Part shown: positions 1 to 7,589 of the stretch, piece by piece | Layout: every line of letters begins with the position of its first letter | How positions within the stretch are numbered: position 1 is the first letter of the stretch | Assembly: GCA_017307275.1 (NCBI GenBank) | Contig: JAFKFK010000050.1 | Coordinates: 1-34,124 of the forward strand | Reading direction: 5' to 3' | DNA: 34,124 nt | DNA from: Alphaproteobacteria bacterium | Lineage (GTDB): Bacteria > Pseudomonadota > Alphaproteobacteria > Reyranellales > Reyranellaceae | Notes under the pieces: model-generated | Seen by the model: the letters and a program-made list of their open reading frames with translations, nothing else | The model's database searches: none | What the model was told of the DNA's origin: nothing | Translations under genes and position numbers: made by a program

Positions 1-961
1 GGACCACGATCTCGACGCGGCGGTTCTGCGGCTCACGAACGTTGTCGCCCGTCTGAACCAGCAGGCCCTGCTCGCCACGGCCGATAACCGCGATGGCCGT
101 CGCCGGCACGCCTTCACGCACCAGAGCGTCCTTCACGGCGTTCGCGCGGCGCAGCGACAGCGCCATGTTGTACTGCTCCGAGCCCGACGTATCGGTGTGG
201 CCCGTCGCCGTGATGCGTGCATTGCCCTTGGTCTTGTACGCCTGGGCTGCCTGACGGATCGTGCCCAGTGCCTGCTCGGAAAGATTCGAGCGGTCCCAGT
301 CGAAGAACACCATGTACGACGGCGGCGCGACCGGAGCAGCGGCCGGCGGCGGTGCGGCGGGCGCAGCCGCCGGCTGGCCGAACTTGTAGGTCACGCCCAG
401 CATCGCGGTGATGTTGTTGTTGTTGTAGGCGTTCGGGCTCGTCGTGCCGTAGTAGCGGCCGTCGAGATTGACGCGCAGGCTCTCGGTGACATTCCAGCCG
501 ATACCGACGATGCCCTGATAAGCGAACTGCGTGGAGCACAGACCGCAGCCCTGGATCGTCGAGTCGACGAAGGCGATACCGGCACCCGCACCGACATACG
601 GCGTGATCGTGGCACCCGGCATGAAGTCATAGAGCAGGTTCGCCATGATCGAGAGCTGGTCGACCTTGCCGTAGACGTTGGCGTAGCCGGTCGGGAAGGC
701 GACATTGCCGGTGCCGTTGTTCGAACGGTACGTGCCTTCCAACTCGATCCTGGGACCGACGAAGTCGTAACCGACAACACCGCCGGCGGCCCAGCCGGTG
801 TTCATCTGATAGCTGTTGTTATTCAGCAGCCAGTTCAGGCCGCCTTGCGCGCCGATGTAGATGCCGGGATTGGCTTGGCCCGGCGAAAACATGGATTGCG
901 CATTCACAGCCGCCGGCAGAGCGAGCAGGGAAGCTGCTGCAGCGAGAAGAATCTTTTTCAT
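1..961 (-). CDS. OmpA-family outer-membrane porin (C-terminal end outside window)
   Basis: Outer-membrane beta-barrel protein with a C-terminal peptidoglycan-binding OmpA domain. The start at 961 follows a GAGGG ribosome site and opens a signal peptide (MKKILLAAAASLLALPA, cleavage probably after VNA). Residues about 25-195 form an Opacity/OmpA-like barrel rich in alternating aromatic strands. A Pro/Ala-rich hinge follows (about 197-215), then the OmpA domain with the signature GHTDTSGSEQYN and a reading ending QNRRVEIVV at the window edge. About 320 codons are visible; only the last residues are missing. The family anchors the outer membrane to the cell wall. A hairpin at 1031-1059 separates it from the operon upstream, so it is probably transcribed alone. 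Confidence 0.93.
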   Translation of the reverse strand, partial: MKKILLAAAASLLALPAAVNAQSMFSPGQANPGIYIGAQGGLNWLLNNNSYQMNTGWAAGGVVGYDFVGPRIELEGTYRSNNGTGNVAFPTGYANVYGKVDQLSIMANLLYDFMPGATITPYVGAGAGIAFVDSTIQGCGLCSTQFAYQGIVGIGWNVTESLRVNLDGRYYGTTSPNAYNNNNITAMLGVTYKFGQPAAAPAAPPPAAAPVAPPSYMVFFDWDRSNLSEQALGTIRQAAQAYKTKGNARITATGHTDTSGSEQYNMALSLRRANAVKDALVREGVPATAIAVIGRGEQGLLVQTGDNVREPQNRRVEIVV

Positions 962-1030
962 GTGCGGTACCCTCGTTGATGGGAAGCATCCCATCTACGC
1001 GGGCAAATGAGGCGAAGTTGCCGCCACCTG

Positions 1031-1059
1031 GGCAATGGAGGTCGAACTCCTCCATTGCC
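1031..1059 (-). terminator. Hairpin between bdhA and the OmpA gene
   Basis: A perfect 11-bp inverted repeat (GGCAATGGAGG at 1031-1041, CCTCCATTGCC at 1049-1059) with a 7-nt loop lies just after the bdhA stop on the minus strand. No run of T follows on either strand. It may be a U-poor terminator or an RNA-stabilising stem rather than a classical intrinsic terminator. Confidence 0.5.
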
Positions 1060-1087
1060 GTGGCGATAACGCAACAGTCTCGCAGAT

Positions 1088-1870
1088 TTACTGCATGAAC
1101 CAACCGTGGCTGACCACTGCAGATTGGCCTGTAAATGCTGTGCTGGATGCCGCTGCGAAGAAAAGCACGGCATCGGCAACTTCATCCGTCGTGGTGAATT
1201 GTCCGTCGACTGTATCTTTCAGCATGACGTTCTTGATCACCTGCTCTTCGGTGATGTTCAGCTCCTTGGCCTGCTCGGGGATCTGCTTGTCCACCAATGG
1301 TGTGCGCACGAAGCCAGGGCACACGACGTTGGCCGAGACGTTGTATTCCGCACCTTCCTTCGCAAGCACCTTGGCGAGTCCGATCAGTCCATGCTTGGCA
1401 GTGACATAAGGTGCCTTGAGCTTGGAGGCTTCCTTGGAATGCACGGAGCCCATGTAGACCACGCGGCCATACTTCGCCTTGTACATGTGCTTGAGGCAGG
1501 CCTTGGTGGTGAGGAATGCACCGTCGAGATGGATCGCCAGCAGCTTCTTCCAGTCGGCGAACGGGAAGTCGACGATCGGCTTCACGATCTGGATGCCGGC
1601 ATTGCTCACGAGAATGTCGATCTTGCCGTACTTGGCGACCGTATCGGCGACACCCTTCTCGACCTGCGCCTCGTCGGTGACGTTCATCGCGACAGCGAAG
1701 GCCTCGCCACCCTTGGCGGCGATCTCCTTGGCGGTCGCATTGGCGGCATCGAGGTTGAGGTCGGCGATCACCGGCGTGCCGCCTTCGGCCGCAATGCGCA
1801 GCGCGATCTCCTTGCCGATGCCCGAAGCGGCGCCGGTGACGATGGCGATACGTCCTTTGAAACGTGACAT
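1088..1870 (-). CDS. bdhA: D-3-hydroxybutyrate dehydrogenase (SDR family)
   Basis: Interconverts 3-hydroxybutyrate and acetoacetate with NAD(H) in the cytoplasm. The 260-residue protein has the SDR cofactor motif TGAASGIG (12-19), NAG at 90-92 and the catalytic set S142, Y155, K159 (YVTAK). The long 190-225 segment and the WFMQ C-terminus are typical of bacterial 3-hydroxybutyrate dehydrogenases. The ATG at 1870 follows GGAGTTTCTGCC. It is the last gene of a three-gene operon behind acetoacetate decarboxylase and a patatin-like lipase, which supports a role in ketone-body or polyhydroxybutyrate turnover. Another SDR specificity is possible but less likely in this context. Confidence 0.92.
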   Translation of the reverse strand: MSRFKGRIAIVTGAASGIGKEIALRIAAEGGTPVIADLNLDAANATAKEIAAKGGEAFAVAMNVTDEAQVEKGVADTVAKYGKIDILVSNAGIQIVKPIVDFPFADWKKLLAIHLDGAFLTTKACLKHMYKAKYGRVVYMGSVHSKEASKLKAPYVTAKHGLIGLAKVLAKEGAEYNVSANVVCPGFVRTPLVDKQIPEQAKELNITEEQVIKNVMLKDTVDGQFTTTDEVADAVLFFAAASSTAFTGQSAVVSHGWFMQ

Positions 1871-1911
1871 GGCAGAAACTCCTTCCGTTTGAACGCCGCG
1901 TCTTCCGACAA

Positions 1912-2667
1912 TCAGTCCTTGAGATAGTCGTACACGACCTCACCGAGGCCGAGCGTGAGGTCGGTGACAAAATGGCTGGCCGACAGGACCTCGCGCACCG
2001 GCAGGCGCGAGACGTCGCACATCGCATGGTCGAAGAGCTGCAGCGCCGCCGGTCCAGACCAGGCGCCCTTCAGCGTCACGTTCTCGGTGTAGTAGCGCAC
2101 CAGCTCGCAGATGCGCGGCGTGCAATCCACGTGCGGCACGATCTTGATCATGAAGTTGGGCTTGGCGAGGCTCTTCAGCAGGGGCGCATGGTCGATCTCG
2201 CGGTGCTTGTAGCCCATGGTGGCATTGACGCAGAGCACCGAGCCGTAGTGGAGGGTGCACACCAGGGTCTCGCTCTCGTGCGTGACGCGCGGCGTGGCGA
2301 GCTTCTTGGGGAAGCCCCAGATCTCGCGGCCGCCGGCGATCGGCGAATTGTCGTCGAGATACATGGCGTGCACGTAGCCGCCTTCCTGGACCTCGCCGCT
2401 CTTGTCCTTGAAGCGGACCGGGATCACCTGTCCGGTTTCAGTATAGTCGCCGAAGCCCGTCGAATCCGGCATGCGGATGAACTCGTAGTTCACCGTATCG
2501 CCCACGACCTCGAGAGGTTCGGGAACGAGCGCGCGCAGTACTTCGGGATCCGTACGGTAGCTGATGACGACGAATTCCCGATTGTAGAACTTGTACGGCC
2601 CGCGCGGGTAGGCCGGGTTGTTGAGGGGCATCGCAAAAGCGTTCTTGCGGACATCGGCCAGTTTCAT
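1912..2667 (-). CDS. adc: Acetoacetate decarboxylase
   Basis: Converts acetoacetate to acetone and CO2 through a Schiff base. The 251-residue length matches the family. The Schiff-base lysine sits in GREIWGFPKKL (K121 or K122, equivalent to Lys115 of the clostridial enzyme), the active-site glutamate in GFGDYTE (E77) and the conserved arginine at R30. The start at 2667 follows AGGAGACG. It lies between the patatin gene (21-bp gap) and bdhA (41-bp gap), all on the minus strand, giving a lipase, decarboxylase and dehydrogenase acting around acetoacetate. Catalytic residues are intact, so I expect an active enzyme. Confidence 0.94.
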   Translation of the reverse strand: MKLADVRKNAFAMPLNNPAYPRGPYKFYNREFVVISYRTDPEVLRALVPEPLEVVGDTVNYEFIRMPDSTGFGDYTETGQVIPVRFKDKSGEVQEGGYVHAMYLDDNSPIAGGREIWGFPKKLATPRVTHESETLVCTLHYGSVLCVNATMGYKHREIDHAPLLKSLAKPNFMIKIVPHVDCTPRICELVRYYTENVTLKGAWSGPAALQLFDHAMCDVSRLPVREVLSASHFVTDLTLGLGEVVYDYLKD

Positions 2668-2688
2668 CGCGATCGTCTCCTGCTTGTC

Positions 2689-3837
2689 CTACTCGCGGCC
2701 CTGCATGGCCAGGTCGAAGGTGAATACGCCATCCGGGCTACGGGGGCGTTGCAGCACTTCGGGATGCTCCAGCGTCCGCGCCATGTCCTCGTAACCGGAC
2801 TTCCAGTGCTCCTCCATCGTGCGGCGCGAGAACTCGTAGTCCTTCGAGGCACCCTCGTATTTGTGGGCGTGATAGATCAGGTGAATGATGTTGTAGACCT
2901 TGTCGTCGGCCGCCTGCGCCAGCAGCTCGGCCTCCGGTGTCTGGCGGAGTTCCGGCTGTACGGAGTCGAGCAGCTTGGCGGCGGCACGCCGCAACGCCTG
3001 CATCTGCCTGAACTGGTCGGTGCCGGCGCGGGTGCGGCTGGAGTAGCGGATGTCCTTCTGCCGGACATCGACCTCGATCATGTCACGCGGCAGCTCGCCT
3101 CGCGCACTCCACAGGTCGACCTGGAAGGCGAGCGTGTCCTGCCGCGGCATCGCGTCGAGCACCCATTGCAGCGGCGTGTTGGAGACGATGCCGCCATCCC
3201 AATAGAATTCGCCGTCGACTTCGATGGCGGGAAAGCCGGGCGGCAACGCGCCGCTGGCCATGATGTGCTGCGCGCCGATCTTGTGGGTCTGGTTGTCGAA
3301 GTAGACGAAGTTGCCGGTCTTCACGTTGACCGCGCCGACGCTGAAGCGCTGTTTCTTGGCGTTGATACGGTCGAAGTCGATCAGGCTTTCGAGCAGGCTG
3401 CGCAGCGGCGAGACATCGTAGTAGGCGAGGTTGCCGGGATTGCCGGCCGGCAACGCCAGGGGCGGCGGAAAGCGCGGCTGGAAGAAGCCCGGCGCCCCCC
3501 ACATCAGAGTGCCCCACGACCGCCACTGGTTGATCAGTTGATGCTGCAGGTCGCTCTTGATCTGGTGCTTCTCGAAGTAGGGAATCCCGAGCGGCGGCCG
3601 GCTGACCTGCTCCCAGAAGGCACGCAGTTTCTCGACCCGCTGTTCCGGGGCATTGCCGATGATCAGAGCGGAGTTGATGGCGCCGATCGAGATGCCGGCG
3701 ACCCAGTCGGGGTGAAGATTGGCTTCTGCGAGGGCCTGGTAGACGCCCGCCTGATAGGAGCCGAGCGCGCCGCCGCCCTGTAGCAGCAGGGCGGTCCGTT
3801 CGAACGGAGGGCGGGTCGACACTCGTTTAATCGCCAT
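2689..3837 (-). CDS. Patatin-like phospholipase/esterase
   Basis: Ser/Asp-dyad hydrolase of the patatin family, 382 residues. Visible motifs: the oxyanion loop GGGALGSYQAG (21-31), the nucleophile elbow GISIGA (S50) and the catalytic Asp in DGG (213-215). The C-terminal part (about 290-382) matches the DUF3734-type extension found in alphaproteobacterial homologues. No signal peptide is visible, so it is probably cytoplasmic or peripheral at the membrane. The start at 3837 follows GAGGGAGAGACGCGAC. As first gene of the operon with adc and bdhA it may release acyl or hydroxyacyl chains, for instance from lipid or a storage polyester; that substrate is inferred from context only. Confidence 0.9.
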   Translation of the reverse strand: MAIKRVSTRPPFERTALLLQGGGALGSYQAGVYQALAEANLHPDWVAGISIGAINSALIIGNAPEQRVEKLRAFWEQVSRPPLGIPYFEKHQIKSDLQHQLINQWRSWGTLMWGAPGFFQPRFPPPLALPAGNPGNLAYYDVSPLRSLLESLIDFDRINAKKQRFSVGAVNVKTGNFVYFDNQTHKIGAQHIMASGALPPGFPAIEVDGEFYWDGGIVSNTPLQWVLDAMPRQDTLAFQVDLWSARGELPRDMIEVDVRQKDIRYSSRTRAGTDQFRQMQALRRAAAKLLDSVQPELRQTPEAELLAQAADDKVYNIIHLIYHAHKYEGASKDYEFSRRTMEEHWKSGYEDMARTLEHPEVLQRPRSPDGVFTFDLAMQGRE

Positions 3838-3946
3838 GTCGCGTCTCTCCCTCGCTCCTAACCACCGGCCGGACGATGCCTACCTAGCACGCGTCGGGCC
3901 AGCCCGGGTGGGCCATCTCGCCGCTTCACGGTACCTAAACAGTGAG

Positions 3947-4738
3947 TCAGAGATGTGCAAACAGGCTGCGGGTGCCCTCGGGCACGCCGCCCAGGAAATC
4001 GCCGTCGAAAGCCAGGCGTTCGTGGGTGCCTTGCTCGAAGTTGATCGGGTCCTGATACCAGCGCCGCGCATAGGTTGCATAGACGAAGGGCCGGCGGTGA
4101 GCGGACTGGTTGGGCGTGCCGCAGTGATAGAGCCTGAAGTCCCACAGCATGCAGGAGCCCACGGGAACAACCGGCGAGATCGAAGGTGCCGTTTCGTCCA
4201 GTTTTGGCCAACGGTGGCTGCCCGGCCACAGCGTGGTCGTGCCGTGCATCTCGTTCATTTCGACCATGGGCAGCGCGACGGTCATCGCATGCGGCGGCAG
4301 GAGCGGGGAGATCGCCGAGTCGAAGAGGGGCGGCCCGTCGCGATGGACATGCTGGCGTGCCGCGCCGGGCAGTGAGAGGACCGCGCCATAGCTTTCGAGA
4401 ATGGCGTCGTGGCCCAGCGCCAGCCGCGCCAGCGCCACGACCGCGGGGTTGGCATAGACCAGCGGATCGCCGAAGCCATCGGCCATGTGCAGCGCCAGCA
4501 GCGCCCGCCGGTCTCCGACCGCCAGCTTCTCTTCGCTGGGCTCGTCGCTGAAATACGCAGCGTAGCGCGCCTCGAAAGCGCTTTTCAGGGTGGCGACCAG
4601 CGCCGTGGGCAGGACGTGATCGAGGATTGCATAGCCGTTCTTGACGAGGCAATCATGGGCCTGCCGGACCGGCTCGCTGTCGGTCAGGTCGCTTCCAGGA
4701 AGCCCCTGGGATATCTGCGTGCAATCTATTCGGATCAT
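3947..4738 (-). CDS. Phytanoyl-CoA dioxygenase-fold 2OG/Fe(II) oxygenase (intact copy)
   Basis: A 263-residue PhyH-superfamily protein. The facial triad is present: H132 and D134 in QHVHRDG, distal H205 in YHCGTPN, with R215/R216 as 2-oxoglutarate anchor. I chose the ATG at 4738, preceded by GAGG, because it gives the N-terminus MIRIDC, which matches the MKIDC start of its paralogue at 6782-7549; an ATG at 4786 would overlap the divergent kinase gene. The two paralogues share EPVR, VLD, DPLVYANPA, SPLLP-H and LWPGSHRW blocks. It lies back-to-back (31 bp) with the HPr-kinase-like gene and opens the RiPP-like island. The substrate is unknown; hydroxylation of a peptide side chain is an inference from context. 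Confidence 0.85.
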   Translation of the reverse strand: MIRIDCTQISQGLPGSDLTDSEPVRQAHDCLVKNGYAILDHVLPTALVATLKSAFEARYAAYFSDEPSEEKLAVGDRRALLALHMADGFGDPLVYANPAVVALARLALGHDAILESYGAVLSLPGAARQHVHRDGPPLFDSAISPLLPPHAMTVALPMVEMNEMHGTTTLWPGSHRWPKLDETAPSISPVVPVGSCMLWDFRLYHCGTPNQSAHRRPFVYATYARRWYQDPINFEQGTHERLAFDGDFLGGVPEGTRSLFAHL

Positions 4739-4769
4739 GGATTTTCGTGCCTCGCGATAAGAGACGTAA

Positions 4770-5771
4770 TTGAGAGCGGTTGCCAAGTCTTCTCAGTACC
4801 GCAGCCCCGCACAGGGGGACGGCTCGTATCGGCATCTCGTCTATGGCCTCGCCCTCGAAAGCGACTTCCCGCTCGTCTCGATTGACGAAGTGCCGGACGA
4901 AGGGACCGAGACCGCGATCCGCCTGACGTCGGCGCCGCTCGAGCATTTCCGGCAGAGGGTTGCGGGCCTTTCGGGCGATCCCGAGGATTGGATCCGGCAT
5001 GCCGTCCTGGACGACGGCTCGATCCACATGAAGATCAGAGGCATCTTCGAAGCGATTGTCGCCGCGGACGGGCGATCCGTCGCCTGTCGGCGACCGGATG
5101 AAGCCGACCAGGGGTCGTTCGAGGCCAATCTGCTGAACTTCGTCTTGAGCTCGGCGCTCACCCAGCAGGGCGAGGAACCGTTGCATGCCACGGTACTCGC
5201 CCTTGAGGAGCATGCGGTCGCACTCCTGGGGCCGAGCGGCGCCGGCAAGTCGACGCTTGCGGCCTTCCTGATCGGCCAGGGCGCGCGGCTGATTACCGAC
5301 GACATGTTGCGGCTCACTTTCTCCGATGGCCGCGGCTACGCCCATTACGGGCCCAATCGTCTCAAGCTGCTCGACGAACCGGCGCAGCGTCTGCTGCCGG
5401 GCTCGATTGCGGCAGGATATTTCAACACGCTGAGCGGAAAGCTCATGGTGCAGCCCGAGGATGCCGTTGGGTCCCGCCGGGCGCCGCAGGCGCTGACGGC
5501 GCTCTTCTGGCTGGGCGACGAGCAGCCGGCCGGCCCTTCCGCGATTGGCGAGGTGAGCGCGGTGCGCCTCGGCGGGATGGAACTCATGCGGGTGTTGACC
5601 TCGTCGGCCATGAACATCCGCGACTACAGCCCGCCGCGCCTCGCCAGACAGCTTCGCTTTGCCGAGCGGGTGGCGCGGACCCTGCCCGTCCATGCTCTTG
5701 TCTATCCCCGTGACTACGAGCGGCTCGGTCGCGTGGCCGACGAAATTCGCGGTATCGTGCGCGCAACATGA
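4770..5771 (+). CDS. HPr-kinase/phosphorylase-like P-loop kinase of a RiPP-type locus
   Basis: A 333-residue protein related to HprK. The conserved core reads LHATVL (139-144), Walker A GPSGAGKST (154-162) and LITDD (174-178), as in the HprK kinase domain; the N-terminal half is not the standard HPr-binding HprK-N domain. No HPr or PTS gene is nearby. Such kinases accompany lasso-peptide and related RiPP loci, where characterised examples (paeninodin type) phosphorylate a C-terminal serine of the precursor. The start is a TTG at 4770 with GAGA upstream; no in-frame ATG is near. Its stop overlaps the ATG of the next oxygenase gene (ATGA), so the two are translationally coupled. Confidence 0.83.
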   Translation: MRAVAKSSQYRSPAQGDGSYRHLVYGLALESDFPLVSIDEVPDEGTETAIRLTSAPLEHFRQRVAGLSGDPEDWIRHAVLDDGSIHMKIRGIFEAIVAADGRSVACRRPDEADQGSFEANLLNFVLSSALTQQGEEPLHATVLALEEHAVALLGPSGAGKSTLAAFLIGQGARLITDDMLRLTFSDGRGYAHYGPNRLKLLDEPAQRLLPGSIAAGYFNTLSGKLMVQPEDAVGSRRAPQALTALFWLGDEQPAGPSAIGEVSAVRLGGMELMRVLTSSAMNIRDYSPPRLARQLRFAERVARTLPVHALVYPRDYERLGRVADEIRGIVRAT

Positions 5772-6334
5772 ACGTCCCGCTCACCATCGAAGCGCGCCCC
5801 GTAGGAGGGCAACGCCTGTTCGTGGTCGACGGGCTGTTCAAGTCCGATTTCGTGCGCACCCTGCATGTGATGCTGCTGCGTCAGTCGTTCAGCCTCTCCG
5901 ACTACGATACCGAGGCAACCGAGCGCGTCCGCCACTGGAAGAGCGAGTTCCCGCCGGTGTTCTTTGCGGCCAACCCGCTTCTGCAGGTCTGGCACGATGC
6001 GGTCGTCGCCAAGACCAAGGAACTGTTCGCCGGCAGCGCGCTGGTCCTCGACCGCGTTCACGCCAATGCGCATCTGTTCGGCGACCATCAGCACGCGCAC
6101 ATCGATGCCGATCCCGGCGTGACGGCGATCTACTACGCCAATCCCGAATGGGAGAGCGACTGGCAGGGCGAGACGATCTTCTACGCGCCGAACGGCGAAC
6201 CCTGGCACGCCCTCGCGCCGAAGCCCGGCCGGCTGGCGGTGTTCGAAGGAAACATCCTGCATCGCGGCGGCGTGCCGGCGCGGAGCTGCTTTGCCGCCCG
6301 GCTGTCGGTCGCCTTCAAATTCACGGGTTCCTGA
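5768..6334 (+). CDS. 2OG-Fe(II) oxygenase, prolyl-4-hydroxylase-like fold
   Basis: A compact 188-residue double-stranded beta-helix oxygenase. The metal triad is H111 and D113 in HAHIDAD and H165 in NILHRGG, with R178 as likely 2-oxoglutarate ligand; ligand spacing is normal, so it should be catalytic. It overlaps the kinase gene by 4 bp and the convergent minus-strand oxygenase gene by 14 bp. It is not closely similar to the PhyH proteins on either side, so the island holds at least two unrelated oxygenase lineages. The expected chemistry is hydroxylation (or desaturation) of a peptide or other small substrate; the actual substrate cannot be read from the sequence. Confidence 0.83.
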   Translation: MNVPLTIEARPVGGQRLFVVDGLFKSDFVRTLHVMLLRQSFSLSDYDTEATERVRHWKSEFPPVFFAANPLLQVWHDAVVAKTKELFAGSALVLDRVHANAHLFGDHQHAHIDADPGVTAIYYANPEWESDWQGETIFYAPNGEPWHALAPKPGRLAVFEGNILHRGGVPARSCFAARLSVAFKFTGS

Positions 6335-6779
6335 CCCTCTGGTTCCACGGATTGAGGCTGATGGCGAAGCGCTGGCCGGTGTAGGCGGCGACGCCATGGA
6401 AGATGCCGGGCGAGAACATCACCAGGCGGTTCGTCCTGGGAAAATAGCGAACGTCGTCGGTGAAGAACTCGCCGCCGCTCATTTCGCCGACATGGCTGTA
6501 GTAGACGGCGCTGCACTGGGGGAAGAGATACTCTTTCCGCTCCTGGAAAAGCCGCTCGTCCTTGTCGACATGCCAGCCGGGATTGCTGTCGTTACGCCAC
6601 ATCTCGTAGCCCACGATCGCGCTCAGGTCGAAATGCTGGGCGCAAAGATCGAGGATCTTCTCATGCGCCGGGTTGGTGCCCAACTCGTACCACTGCTCGC
6701 CCTCGCCATAGTCGAAGTTGCCAAAAGCGGCGACGGTTTCGGCATCGAAGACATCGTCGAGGATGATCAGCTTCTTCAA
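6321..6779 (-). CDS. Small 2OG-Fe(II) oxygenase
   Basis: A 152-residue member of the 2OG-Fe(II) oxygenase superfamily. It has H70 and D72 in GWHVDKDE, distal H128 in GIFHGV and R137 in GQRFAI, in the right order and spacing for the facial triad plus 2OG anchor. The start is TTG at 6779, two bases after the stop of the upstream PhyH paralogue, with AGGAAG about five bases before it, so translation is coupled to that gene. The C-terminal codons run 14 bp into the convergent oxygenase gene. The protein resembles bacterial proteins annotated as prolyl-4-hydroxylase-like or Gly-X-Y-hydroxylase-like; a peptide substrate is plausible but unproven. Confidence 0.82.
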   Translation of the reverse strand: MKKLIILDDVFDAETVAAFGNFDYGEGEQWYELGTNPAHEKILDLCAQHFDLSAIVGYEMWRNDSNPGWHVDKDERLFQERKEYLFPQCSAVYYSHVGEMSGGEFFTDDVRYFPRTNRLVMFSPGIFHGVAAYTGQRFAISLNPWNQRVRNP

Positions 6780-6781
6780 GT

Positions 6782-7549
6782 CTACTTCCTGATATGGGCA
6801 AACAAGCCGCGATCGACTTCGGCCACGCCTGCGAGGAAGTTCGGCCCAATGTCCAATCGCGCACCGGCAAGACGTTGCCCATGGCTGGTGTCGCGGAACC
6901 AGCGCCGGGCATAGACAGCGTGCAACACGGGGTGTGGTCGGTCCGATCGGTTGGCGGATGCACCATTCAGCAGGCGTGAGTCGAAGATCGCCGCACTGCC
7001 CGGCGCAATCTCGACCAGCTCCGGGACGGCGTCCTCGTTGCGCGTCTTCCAGCGGTGGCTGCCTGGCCAGAGGGCGACGCTGTGCGCCTCGCCGAGCGGC
7101 AGGCGACAGGTGAGGGCATGCGCCGGCAGAAGGGGCGAGAGATTGGCATCGAACAGGGGCCGGCCATCGCGGTCGATATGCTGGGCGGCGGCGCCGGGGA
7201 GAGCAACTTCGGCGCCGAAGCCCTTGAGGATCGCGCTGCGGTCGAGTGCCACGCGCACGATCGCGGCGATGGCGGGATTGGCATAGACCAGCGGATCGGC
7301 GAAGGGGCCGGAGAGTTCGACCGGCAGGGCGTAGCGCCGGCTGCCGACCTTGAAGCGGTCGTCAGGCGTGCCGTGCCGTGTCGCGAAGGCTGCATCGAGA
7401 GCGGCGAGCGTTGGCGGCGCCAGCACCCGGTCGAGGACGACGTAGCCATCCTTCACGAGATGGTCGTAGGCGAGCCGCACCGGTTCGGTCTGTGCCAACA
7501 GGTCGGGCGGTGCGCCGATGTCGGCGAAGCCGCCGCAGTCGATTTTCAT
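6782..7549 (-). CDS. PhyH-fold protein lacking canonical metal histidines (probable pseudo-oxygenase)
   Basis: A 255-residue paralogue of the protein at 3947-4738. The alignment is clear through EPVR-A-D-LVK-GY, DPLVYANPA, PLFD--SPLLP-HA and LWPGSHRW. Where the paralogue has QHVHRDG this one has QHIDRDG, so the first metal histidine is D126 (the following D128 is kept), and the distal histidine is N195 (LLNGAS versus LYHCGT). Two of three ligands are therefore changed while the reading frame and fold-defining blocks are intact. The ATG at 7549 gives MKIDCGG, matching the paralogue start. It is divergent from the B2-like gene and precedes the small oxygenase gene by two bases. It may be a non-catalytic partner or use other chemistry. 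Confidence 0.82.
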   Translation of the reverse strand: MKIDCGGFADIGAPPDLLAQTEPVRLAYDHLVKDGYVVLDRVLAPPTLAALDAAFATRHGTPDDRFKVGSRRYALPVELSGPFADPLVYANPAIAAIVRVALDRSAILKGFGAEVALPGAAAQHIDRDGRPLFDANLSPLLPAHALTCRLPLGEAHSVALWPGSHRWKTRNEDAVPELVEIAPGSAAIFDSRLLNGASANRSDRPHPVLHAVYARRWFRDTSHGQRLAGARLDIGPNFLAGVAEVDRGLFAHIRK

Positions 7550-7589
7550 TGCCGGTACATCATGACGTTTTCGGATGCTATGATAAGGG

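Noticed and set aside
1864..2027. N-terminal extension of the hydroxybutyrate dehydrogenase in another frame
   Set aside because: The ATG at 1870 has a good ribosome site and gives the standard SDR N-terminus.
1864..3783. A 639-codon plus-strand frame
   Set aside because: It is antisense to the patatin and acetoacetate decarboxylase genes, has no family pattern, and is explained by high-GC third positions.
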